Source of the DNA: Chloroflexota bacterium
GTDB taxonomy: Bacteria > Chloroflexota > UBA6077 > FW602-bin22 > CADDYW01
Assembly: GCA_021324795.1 (NCBI GenBank)
Contig: JAJPIK010000124.1
Coordinates: 1-64,000, forward strand
DNA: 64,000 nt
Direction of reading: 5' to 3'
In this document: positions 1 through 8,600 of the stretch, in pieces
Layout: each line of letters begins with the position of its first letter
How positions within the stretch are numbered: the first letter of the stretch is position 1
Position numbers and translations under genes: made by a program
The notes under the pieces: model-generated
Database searches by the model: none
The model's input: only the letters and a program-made list of their open reading frames with translations
What the model was told of the DNA's origin: nothing

Positions 1-852
1 ATCGGCGGCAAGGTCGACCTGATCTAACTCCGGAATACAAGGCCACATGATGAGCTCATCAGCGCCGATTGCTTCGAAGCCCTGAATGGCAGCTTTGAGG
101 GCCGCGGGCGTCGAAGGGATGGCGCGGGCCATATTCTCGGCAGCTGGTCCCATAAAGCTGTAATAGTCGCGGATGTAATTCGCGGCTTCCTCGGCAGCGT
201 CGGGCCCGAGACCGAAATAGAGACTGGTGACGAAACGAGGCTTGCCTGGCCGTCCAGCCGCTTGCCACGATTGCTCGGCCAAGGAATAGAGCTGGCGGGC
301 AAAATCCGGAGCCGTACCGCCGGAGATGAAGCCATCGGCAAAGCGGCCCACTCGCTCAAGCGCGGAAGGACTGTAGCCGCCAAGCAGAATAGGCGGACCG
401 CCGGGTTGAACCGGCTTGGGACCAATCGGTACCCTGGCGCCGGGTAAAGGATTGCCGGCCCAGATCTGCTTTAAGGCGACGAGCTGCGCTTCAAATCGCT
501 TGCCGCGATTCTTAAAAGGCGCTGGTGCGTCTTGGAAGTCGTCCTCGCGCCCGCCGATGCCCAGCCCCAGCGTCAAACGTCCGCCGGAGAGAGCATCGAT
601 GCTGGCCGCCTGTTTGGCGAGGATGCCCGTCCTCCGAGTCGGCGCAATGAGCACGGTCGTCATCAAGCGAATGCGCTGAGTCACTGCCGCCGCCGCGGCG
701 AGCGTGACCAAGGGCTCCAAGTTGGGATAGGCGATGCGATCGATGATCCCGAGCGATGAAAAACCCCGCTCTTCGGCGCGTTTGGCCCATGCGACGTTGA
801 GCGATGGCTTTGCCCAGGGGATCGTCGCTGGTAAACCGATTCCAATCTCCAC
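1..852 (-). CDS. LLM-class flavin/F420-dependent oxidoreductase (partial, C-terminus off the left edge)
   Basis: The reverse strand reads open from here to the window edge with the bacterial luciferase-like fold signature: an N-terminal strand EIGIGLPATIPW, a middle block SGGRLTLGLGIGGREDDF and NRGKRFEAQL. Family members oxidise or reduce small organic substrates using FMN or reduced F420; the substrate cannot be read. The GTG at 852 is preferred because GGAGG lies 5 bases before it; an in-frame ATG at 864 overlaps that ribosome site. About 284 codons are visible with no stop, so a short C-terminal piece lies outside the window. It is divergent from the amidohydrolase at 966. Family assignment is firm, cofactor and substrate are not. 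Confidence 0.85.
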   Translation of the reverse strand, partial: MEIGIGLPATIPWAKPSLNVAWAKRAEERGFSSLGIIDRIAYPNLEPLVTLAAAAAVTQRIRLMTTVLIAPTRRTGILAKQAASIDALSGGRLTLGLGIGGREDDFQDAPAPFKNRGKRFEAQLVALKQIWAGNPLPGARVPIGPKPVQPGGPPILLGGYSPSALERVGRFADGFISGGTAPDFARQLYSLAEQSWQAAGRPGKPRFVTSLYFGLGPDAAEEAANYIRDYYSFMGPAAENMARAIPSTPAALKAAIQGFEAIGADELIMWPCIPELDQVDLAAD

Positions 853-965
853 GGGTGCCTCCATTGGCGAGTGCTCGCTTGATTATTATAGCACGCCCAA
901 CAGTTACAATACGTAGAGGACCGTTGCGACCCAAGCTATTCCGTCGATCATGGAGGTTAGCTTTT

Positions 966-2273
966 ATGGCGACAACACTGTCGGCGCTACGCGAGCACAT
1001 CGACGCGACGCCATTCGTCGACACGCACGAACACTTACTCGAAGAGCGCACCCGGCTCGCTGGACCGGGCGCCCACCGTCTCCAGCCGTGCGTCGATGCC
1101 GCGTTGCTTTTCTGCCACTACGCGAAGGATGATCTCTGGAGTGCCGGCATGCCCGCGGTCGAGCAAGAACGCTTCTTCTCGCCAACGGTCGATCCGGCCG
1201 ATAAGTGGGCGATCCTCGAACCGCATTGGCGGCGCGCCCGGCACACCGGCTATCTGCGCGCGGTGGCCGAAAGCATCCGCTTACTCTTTGGCATTGAGCA
1301 TGTGGATTCCCTTCGCTTCGTGGAGGTGAGCGAGGAGATGAGTCGTCGAGCACGTCCCGGCTTTTATCGCCGGCTGATCCACGACGTCGCGGGCGTGGAG
1401 ACCTGCCAAGTCAACTCGCTGGAGACGACCTTCTGCGAGACCCAATATCCGGAGCTTCTCCAGCAGGATCTCAGCCTGATCGCCTTTTCGACCGGCCTCG
1501 ATCGCTCCATTCTCGACAACTTTGGCCAGCTCAGCGGCTTGCCGACGGCAACGCTCGACGATTGGCATCAGGTGATCGAGTGGGCCTTCGCGACCTATGG
1601 ACCGCGCGCCGACGCGGTCAAGTCGCAAGCGGCCTATCAACGGCGGCTCAATTACGCAGCCGTCTCGGCCGAGGAGGCGCGACCGCTCTTCGCTTGCTTG
1701 GTCAAGGGCGAGCCGCTAACCGGCGCCCAGCGCCAGGCGCTCGAAGACCATCTAATGCGCTTCTGTATCGACCAGGCAGAAAAGGCTCGATTGCCGGTGA
1801 AGCTGCATTGTGGCTACTACGCCGGATCCGACCGGATGCCGCTCGAGCGCGTCCGCCAGAACGCTGGTGACCTCTGTCCGTTGCTCGCGGACTTTCCCCG
1901 GGTGACGTTCGTTCTCATGCACATCGGCTATCCGTATCAGGACGAGTACATTGCCTTGGCCAAGCATTATCACAACGTCGTCGTCGACCTTTGCTGGGCC
2001 TGGATCGTCAGTCCGCTTGCCTGCGTGCGCTTCGTCAAGGAATTCCTTCTTGCCGCGCCAAGCAACAAGCTGCTCACTTTTGGCGGAGACTACGCGACGG
2101 TCGAGAACGTTGTCGGCCACGCCGCGGTCGCTCGCCAGGGTCTCGCCCAGGCGCTAAGCGAGCTGGTGAGCGAAGGCTGGCTCGACGAAACCGCGGCGCA
2201 CGACTTGGTCGAGCCACTCATGCGCGGGAACGCGCATCAGATCTTCCCAATCTTCGCGTCTCACCATACTTGA
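966..2273 (+). CDS. Amidohydrolase-superfamily protein (metal-dependent TIM-barrel hydrolase)
   Basis: 435 residues. The N-terminal HxH metal motif is seen in PFVDTHEHL (His21, His23). Later strands carry KLHCGYYAG and LMHIGYPY, which supply further metal-binding histidines, and FGGDYATVENVVGH near the C-terminus supplies the catalytic Asp region. The overall pattern fits the amidohydrolase-2/uronate-isomerase-like branch, so sugar acids or lactones are plausible substrates, but this is inference. ATG 966 is chosen because GGAGGT stands 8 bases upstream and the THEHL motif follows closely; the upstream in-frame extension looks non-coding. The 3' end overlaps the convergent sulfatase by 13 bases. 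Confidence 0.85.
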   Translation: MATTLSALREHIDATPFVDTHEHLLEERTRLAGPGAHRLQPCVDAALLFCHYAKDDLWSAGMPAVEQERFFSPTVDPADKWAILEPHWRRARHTGYLRAVAESIRLLFGIEHVDSLRFVEVSEEMSRRARPGFYRRLIHDVAGVETCQVNSLETTFCETQYPELLQQDLSLIAFSTGLDRSILDNFGQLSGLPTATLDDWHQVIEWAFATYGPRADAVKSQAAYQRRLNYAAVSAEEARPLFACLVKGEPLTGAQRQALEDHLMRFCIDQAEKARLPVKLHCGYYAGSDRMPLERVRQNAGDLCPLLADFPRVTFVLMHIGYPYQDEYIALAKHYHNVVVDLCWAWIVSPLACVRFVKEFLLAAPSNKLLTFGGDYATVENVVGHAAVARQGLAQALSELVSEGWLDETAAHDLVEPLMRGNAHQIFPIFASHHT

Positions 2274-3598
2274 TACTTCGCTGGCACAATCGTTGGTGCC
2301 GGCTCGCCGGCCGCGACCATGCGCGCGATCAGGCGTTCACGCAATTGCTGGGCGATCTCGGCGTGATCGGGGCGGCCAACCAGGTTCACCCGCTCGTATG
2401 GATCGTTGCCCAAGTTGTAGAGGTAGCGCTCGACGTACACCCCGCTGGCTGAATCCTTCCAGCCATCTTTCTCGGGCGCGAACACCGCGTACTTCCAGCG
2501 GGGGGTCCGAATCGCCCGGCCGACTTCCGATTCACTGATCTGGAGAAAGACTTCTTCGGGCCAGTCTAGATTAGGCTCCTCACGCAGCAACGGCAGGGTG
2601 CTGCGTCCTTGCATCACTGACGGGACCGGAATGCCGGCTGCATCGAGCAAGGTGGGCGGAAAATCGATCAGGCTCACTAGACGATCAACCACACGGCCTC
2701 GCGGCAGGCCAGGACCACGCACGACGGCCGGCACATGGATCGATCCCTCGTGGCAGCTTCGCTTGTACTCGGCGTTGCGGGTTCGGAAGTGCGAGCCGTG
2801 GTCCGAGGTGAAGAAGACAATCGTGTTCTCGGTAAGTCCAAGCCGGTCGAGCTCGCCGAGGATCCGCCCGAGACACTCGTCGATCCGGGCAATGATGCCG
2901 TAATAGTCCGGCAACTGCGACAGCCAGTCACCGGGCCGACCTGCGAGGTCGCCGGGCACCCAGGCGTTGGCGTAGCGCTCGGCGTAGCCCTCCGGGGCGA
3001 CGTAGCGATTCAGATCGTTCTGGTGATGTGGCTCGAGGTAGGACAAATAGAGAAAAAAAGGATTCGTCGTATGATTGCGCAGGAAGTCGACGGCCAGGTC
3101 AGTTGTCGCGTCAACTCGGTAGCCTTCGGGGCGCACTTCCTGGTTATTTTCGTCGAAGAGGACGGTTTCGTAGGGGTGAGAGGTGAACTCGAAGAGGTCG
3201 GCAGCTTGCCAGTGGTCGACGTAACCACCGCGCAGGTCGGCGGGAACCGGATTCTTACCGGTTTGCGCCAGGTGCCATTTGCCGATATAGCCAACGTCGT
3301 AGCCGGCGTCCTTGAAGTAATGGGCTAGCGTGCGCTCCTCGCGCGATAGCCTGAGTCCATTGCGCCAGACACCATGCTTGGTGGCGTACTTGCCAGTCTG
3401 GAGGCAGGCCCGGGCGGGCGCGCAAACTGGTTGACAGGTGAAGGCGTTGGCAAAGCGCACGCCTTGCCGTGCCATTCGGTCGAGGTTGGGAGTGAGATCG
3501 AGCGGACAGCCGTTGGCACCGACCGTGTCCCAGCGTTGCTGATCGGTGAGGATGAAAAGGACGTTGGGGGATAGGCGAACTTCGGATCTGCTTGGCAT
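2261..3598 (-). CDS. Type I sulfatase
   Basis: 445 residues of the alkaline-phosphatase-like sulfatase fold. The start of the fold, NVLFILTDQQRWDTVG, contributes the metal-binding aspartate. CAPARACLQTGKYATKHG contains the C-x-P/A-x-R formylglycine motif, so the cysteine must be oxidised by a formylglycine-generating enzyme, not encoded here. TSDHGSH is the C-terminal metal block. It should remove sulfate esters from a carbohydrate or aryl substrate; the substrate is unknown. There is no clear signal peptide, so it is probably cytoplasmic. ATG 3598 has GAGGG 9 bases upstream. It faces the amidohydrolase convergently and the sugar-acid dehydratase divergently. Confidence 0.9.
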   Translation of the reverse strand: MPSRSEVRLSPNVLFILTDQQRWDTVGANGCPLDLTPNLDRMARQGVRFANAFTCQPVCAPARACLQTGKYATKHGVWRNGLRLSREERTLAHYFKDAGYDVGYIGKWHLAQTGKNPVPADLRGGYVDHWQAADLFEFTSHPYETVLFDENNQEVRPEGYRVDATTDLAVDFLRNHTTNPFFLYLSYLEPHHQNDLNRYVAPEGYAERYANAWVPGDLAGRPGDWLSQLPDYYGIIARIDECLGRILGELDRLGLTENTIVFFTSDHGSHFRTRNAEYKRSCHEGSIHVPAVVRGPGLPRGRVVDRLVSLIDFPPTLLDAAGIPVPSVMQGRSTLPLLREEPNLDWPEEVFLQISESEVGRAIRTPRWKYAVFAPEKDGWKDSASGVYVERYLYNLGNDPYERVNLVGRPDHAEIAQQLRERLIARMVAAGEPAPTIVPAKYQVW

Positions 3599-3922
3599 GT
3601 CATGCAACCCTCGGGATTTCTTTGGAGCCGACGTGGCGCCGCGAACGCCACGCGGGCTCAGTATAGCCGAAATCGTTCCTTTGACGCGATAGCACTCGCA
3701 GTTTGTCATTCCGAGGCGGCAGGGAGCGACGAAGAACTTCTGATGACCGCTGAGGATTCTCCACTCCCACCGCGACTTTAGGACTAACACAACTGCCAAT
3801 TGCCCTGAATACCACTAGGGAAGGCGTCTGGTAGTATAGTAGCTTTCAGTGTTGCGAGCAGCAGTGAATGGAGTATACTGAGCCGATGTATGGCCAGACG
3901 TTCTTAGCCAGGAGGCCTAACG
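3599..3922. promoter_or_regulatory. Divergent intergenic region with sigma70-like promoter
   Basis: This 324-base gap separates the divergent sulfatase and deoxyarabonate dehydratase genes. A plausible promoter toward the dehydratase is TTGCGA at 3852-3857, 16 bases, then TATACT at 3874-3879. The part from about 3705 to 3765 (starting GTCATTCCGAGGCGG) resembles the common class of short dispersed intergenic repeats that carry CATTCCGA; I cannot confirm further copies in this window. Confidence 0.45.
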
Positions 3923-4843
3923 ATGCTCACACAAAAATATTCCGGCGTCTTCCCGATTGCCCCGACGACATTCGACGACGGCGGCAACCTCGACCTCGAA
4001 AGCCAGATGCGGGCCATCGACTTCATGATCGATGCCCAGGTCAACGGTATCTGCATCCTCGCCAACTTTTCTGAGCAGATGGCGCTCACCGACGACGAGC
4101 GCGAGCGGCTGACCACCACGATTCTCGACCACGTCGCTGGGCGCGTGCCAGTGATCGTGACCACGAGCCATTACAGCACGCGCATTGCCGCCGAGCGGAG
4201 TCGACGCGCCCAAGCGGCCGGCGCGGCAATGGTCATGCTGATGCCACCCTACCACGGTGCGACGATGCGTGCCGACGAGTCCGGTAATTTCGAGTTCTTT
4301 CGTCGAGTCGCCGACGCGATCGACATTCCGATCATGATTCAAGACGCACCGATCAGCGGCGTCCAGCTTTCCCCGGCCTTCCTGGCGAAGCTGGCGATCG
4401 AGATCGAGCCGGTCCAGTACCTCAAGGTCGAGATGCCCGGCGCGGCGAGCAAGCTGCGCGAGCTGATTCGGTTGGCCGGCCCGGCGATCAGCGGTCCGTT
4501 CGACGGCGAGGAGAGTATCACCCTGATTCCCGATCTCGACGCCGGGGCGACCGGGACGATGCCGAGCGCGATGATTCCCGAGGTTCTCCGTCGAGTCGTC
4601 GACTTCTATCTCACTGGCCAGCGCGACGCCGCGGTCGAGATCTACGAGCGGTATCTGCCGCTGATCAACTTCGAGAATCGCCAGTGTGGTCTGCGGGCAA
4701 CTAAGGTCTTGATGAAGGAAGGTGGAATCATCCGCAGCGATGCGACACGCCACCCCACGCCACCGCTGGCGCCGCCACTCCGCCAGGGCCTGATCGAACT
4801 AGCTCGGAAGCGGGATCCATTAATTCTGCGCTGGGCGCGCTAG
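3923..4843 (+). CDS. araD: L-2-keto-3-deoxyarabonate dehydratase (DapA/NAL superfamily)
   Basis: 306 residues of the class I aldolase DHDPS/NAL superfamily. Where true DapA enzymes have GGTGE, this has ANFSEQMALTDDE, and the C-terminus ends RKRDPLILRWAR. From memory both are close to Azospirillum L-2-keto-3-deoxyarabonate dehydratase (EC 4.2.1.43), which makes alpha-ketoglutarate semialdehyde in the non-phosphorylative L-arabinose pathway. The Schiff-base lysine is in YLKVEMPG, and PPYHGAT is also shared with that enzyme. AGGAGG lies 8 bases before ATG 3923. No other arabinose-pathway enzyme is adjacent, so it may serve a related deoxy-sugar acid. Superfamily certain, specific activity likely. 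Confidence 0.8.
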   Translation: MLTQKYSGVFPIAPTTFDDGGNLDLESQMRAIDFMIDAQVNGICILANFSEQMALTDDERERLTTTILDHVAGRVPVIVTTSHYSTRIAAERSRRAQAAGAAMVMLMPPYHGATMRADESGNFEFFRRVADAIDIPIMIQDAPISGVQLSPAFLAKLAIEIEPVQYLKVEMPGAASKLRELIRLAGPAISGPFDGEESITLIPDLDAGATGTMPSAMIPEVLRRVVDFYLTGQRDAAVEIYERYLPLINFENRQCGLRATKVLMKEGGIIRSDATRHPTPPLAPPLRQGLIELARKRDPLILRWAR

Positions 4844-4854
4844 AGCAATTAGTG

Positions 4855-5385
4855 TTAGTAATGATCCCAGTGGGCGAATTCCGTCATTGGCTTGCGCGGC
4901 TGCGGGTTCTTGGGCTTGGCGCGGATCGCGGCCTCGTCGCGGTGGCCGATGTTGACGACGGTACGAACCCGACGCTCGGACGGGATGCCCAGCATCTGCT
5001 TCACCGCGGCGGGCCCTTCACCCTTCAACGTGGTGATACCCGAGCCGAGTCCGTGCGCCGCCGCGGCAACGAGTAGCCGCTCGGCCAAGCGACCATCGTC
5101 GAAAATTTCCAGCTCAGCCCGCGCCGGATCGCCCGGGGTGACGATCACGAGAGAAACGGCTGCCTTTCCCGCGGTGTTCGACCCGGCCTCCACCAGCTTC
5201 TGCCGAGCCTGCGGGTCGCGCACGACGACAACTTCGGTCGGCTGGCGGTTGCTGGCACTACCAGTCCATCGTCCTACCTCGAGAATGTCGACGAGCGTGT
5301 CCTCGGAAATGGGCTCCGGCGTGAACTCGCGGATGTTCCGTACGCGGCGCAGGAGCCTGGTCACATCGGTGGTGGGTTGGCTCAT
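4855..5385 (-). CDS. Nitroreductase-family protein
   Basis: 176 residues. RRVRNIREFTPEPI near the N-terminus is the FMN-phosphate-binding R-x-x-R-x-F/Y signature of nitroreductases, followed by GRWTGSASNRQPTEVVVV (FMN contact) and the C-terminal GIPSERRVRTVVNIGH. Such homodimeric FMN proteins reduce nitro groups, quinones or related compounds with NAD(P)H. It is shorter than typical 200-residue members but has both ends. AGGAGGGG precedes ATG 5385. Convergent with the dehydratase, with 11 bases between stops. Confidence 0.88.
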   Translation of the reverse strand: MSQPTTDVTRLLRRVRNIREFTPEPISEDTLVDILEVGRWTGSASNRQPTEVVVVRDPQARQKLVEAGSNTAGKAAVSLVIVTPGDPARAELEIFDDGRLAERLLVAAAAHGLGSGITTLKGEGPAAVKQMLGIPSERRVRTVVNIGHRDEAAIRAKPKNPQPRKPMTEFAHWDHY

Positions 5386-5642
5386 GGTGGTCCCCTCCTA
5401 CATACATCGTGTTTAAGCATGTTCATCTTAGCGGCCGGGATTGATCACGTCTATGTTCTCCGCACATCACGGTGTGAAGGAGTTGATCCATGCCCCCTCA
5501 CCGACCTGATCGGTCTCATCATGCTTGACCGTAAGCCGGGCAGACACGCGTCGCAAGCCATCCCGCCATCTGGGATACAAGATGGGAACTTTTCGCGTTC
5601 CATTCCCGTTCTGGATTCAGATAGCGCGAATGGAGGTCAGCG

Positions 5643-8600
5643 ATGCCAAGGCAAGTCACCCGGCGCAGTCTTCTCGCGGTCTCGGTCGCGGCCACGGCAT
5701 TTTCGGTTGCCGCCTGCTCGGATCCACCGTTGATTTTACATAATTCTCCAACCCCGCCTTCGACGTCGCCCGGCGTCCCTCCGAGCGTTGATTATCTGGT
5801 GGTCGCCCCGCGGACGTTTCGGGCCGGTCAGCCGGCCTTGATCACGTGTTCGCAATTTCAGGATGGACAGCCGGCCACCGGACCGGTCACAGTCTCTTTA
5901 CTCCAGAATGGTCAGCCAGTCGGTGCGATGACGGCGAACGTGACCGGGCGGGCAACAGTCTCTTTCAACATACCCCGGCTCGTCGATGGACAGTATCAGC
6001 TTCAGGTGAGCGGTCGCGGCTTTCAGGATCAGGCGCCAATTCAGGTTACGAGCAGCCCGCTCCCTTTTCTCGAAACTGACAAGCCGGTCTACCAGCCAGG
6101 CCAGACCGTCCATTTCCGGGTTCTCACCCTCGATCCGTCATTTCGCCCGGTTGCCACTGCGGCGACGCTCGAAGTGGCCGACGCCAAGGGGCTGAAGATC
6201 TTGAGAAAGACGGTTGCCGTGGACGACCTGGGGATGGCAAGCGTCGATCTACCGCTGTCGACCGAGCCCAACCTGGGAGTTTGGAAGGCGACGCTGACCG
6301 CTGGTCAGCAGAGCAGCCAGCTCGATTTGCGCGTCGAGCGCTATGTCCTGCCGAAGTACGAAGTCAAGATTAACCTGTCCCGCGAGTGGGCACTGGCGAG
6401 TGATCCGATCAAGGGGACGGTGGGCGCGGAATACAGTTTTGGTAAGCCGGTCCAGGGCGAGCTAGAGATTCAGGCTCAGCGTTATCTCGGCACCTGGCAG
6501 GAATATGCCCGGGTGAGCAAGACGATCAACGGGACGACCTCGTTTGAGATTCCTGCAGTAGGTTATGCCGTCGGCTCCCCGGCCGTGCAAGGCTTGGCCC
6601 AGGTGCGGCTCGACATCGTCGTGCGTGAGGCGGCGACCGGCGACGAAGAGCACAACAGCCAGCTCGTCACAATTGCTACACGGCCGATTCACCTCCAATT
6701 CGTTCCCGAGAGCGGTGCCTTCAAGCCGGGCTTGCCCTTCGGAATGCTGGTCGTCAGCGAATCGCCGGATCATAGCCCGGTGGATCTCACGGTCAACGTA
6801 CGGGTGACTTACCAGGATCGAAGGTTCCGAACCCTCAAGACCGATACGGCGCGCCTGGCCACGCAAAAGGGATTGGCGACGCTCCGGGTCACACCGCCCG
6901 CCGACGCGACCCAGCTCGTCGCTGAAGCGACCGCGGCGAACGCCGATGCGGTGCCTTTGACACTCCAGGCCGGCTATTCGCCAACCGGCAGCTTTATTCA
7001 TCTCGAGCCGCTGAGCACTGGGCCATTCAAAGTCGGCGATACCGCGCACTTCCACGTTCACGCGACACGCGAGGCGGAGAACTTTTACTATGAGCTTCTG
7101 GCTCGCGGCAGCGTAGTCTACTCCAATTCCTCGCCGTCTGCCGATTTAGCGATACCGGTCACGCCAACGCTCGCACCGGAAGCGCGACTTTTGGTCTACC
7201 AGATTCTCACGAGCGGCGAGGTCGTGGCCGATTTCCTGCCGTTCAAAGTCGAGGGCAGCTATCCACACCAGGTGTCGCTGAAACCCGGTTCGGCTGAAGC
7301 CAAGCCCGGTGATCTACTTGACGTAACGATCCAAACCGAAGGTCCGGCCCGGGTTGGTCTCACCGCGGTCGATCGCTCGGTCTTCATTCTTGCCAAGAAC
7401 CGGCTGAATCTTCAGCAGGTCTTCGACGAGATTGAGCACCTTTACGAAAGCCCACGAGCCGAGCTTCACCAGACACAGCCGATCAATCCGAGCCCTGTGC
7501 TGCTCAATCCCGGTGCCAAAGAGACCTTCGCCGATGCGGGCGTGGTCGTCCTGACGAATCATCAGGTGCCGGCCGGCCTTCAGCAGCAACTGCCGCGGAT
7601 TGTCGGCGCCGACGCGGCGCCGTTTCCCATGAGACAAGCCGCCGCCGCGCCGACCACGGCCCCCGCTGCCGCGGTCGCTTCGACCGCCACGCCGTCGAAT
7701 GCGCTCGCCGAGGTCTCGCGAGTGCGTCAATTCTTCCCCGAGACCTGGGTTTGGAGTGATTTGGCCACCGATACGCGCGGTCGAGCAACGGCGAAGCTGA
7801 TTACCCCGGATAGCATCACGACCTGGGCGATGCGCGCGGTCGCTCTTTCGAAAGACAAGGGACTTGGCATCGCCGAGACCGAGCTCAGGGTATTCCAGCC
7901 GTTCTTCGTCCAACTCGACTTGCCTGATTCGGCGATTCGCGGCGAGGAATTTCTTATCAAAGTCGCACTCTACAATTATCAATCGACCGCGCAGCAGTTC
8001 ACCGTCGAGCTCGATCCCTCGGGATGGTTCGACGCGCTCGAAACCACCGCCAAGTCCGTGACAGTTGACGCCAACAGCGTTGGCGGAGTCAGCTTCCCAA
8101 TCCGGCCGACTGGCCTCGGCGTTGGCCTACTCAAAGTCACGGCGCGTAGTCAGGTCGCCGCCGACGCGATCGTCAAGGAGCTGCTGGTTGAGCCAGAAGG
8201 GGTCGCCCGTGAGCAGGTCGATAATCTGGTTCTCACGCCCGGAGCAACGCACGCTCTGGATTTGCAGGTACCGGCTGACGTGGTCGCCGGCTCGGGGCGC
8301 GCCATACTCGTCGTGACGGGAAACGTACTCAGTCAGACCATCGACGGCCTTGACGCGCTGCTCCAGATGCCATTCGGCTGCGGCGAGCAGAATATGATTC
8401 TGTTCGCTCCGGACGTCTTCGTCACACGGTATCTCCAACATAGTGGACAGAGCAACCCCGAGGTCATGGCCAAGGCTGAGCTGCTCCTGCTCACCGGTTA
8501 TCAGCGCGAGCTGACTTACCGGCGAACCGACGGAAGTTTTTCGGCGTTTGGGCAGCAAGACGGCAAGGGGAGTCTCTGGCTCACCGCCTTCGTCCTGAAA

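Noticed and set aside
512-1051. Long reading frames opposite the oxidoreductase and amidohydrolase genes
   Set aside because: They are Arg/Ala-rich and lack any motif, as expected from antisense reading of GC-rich codons.
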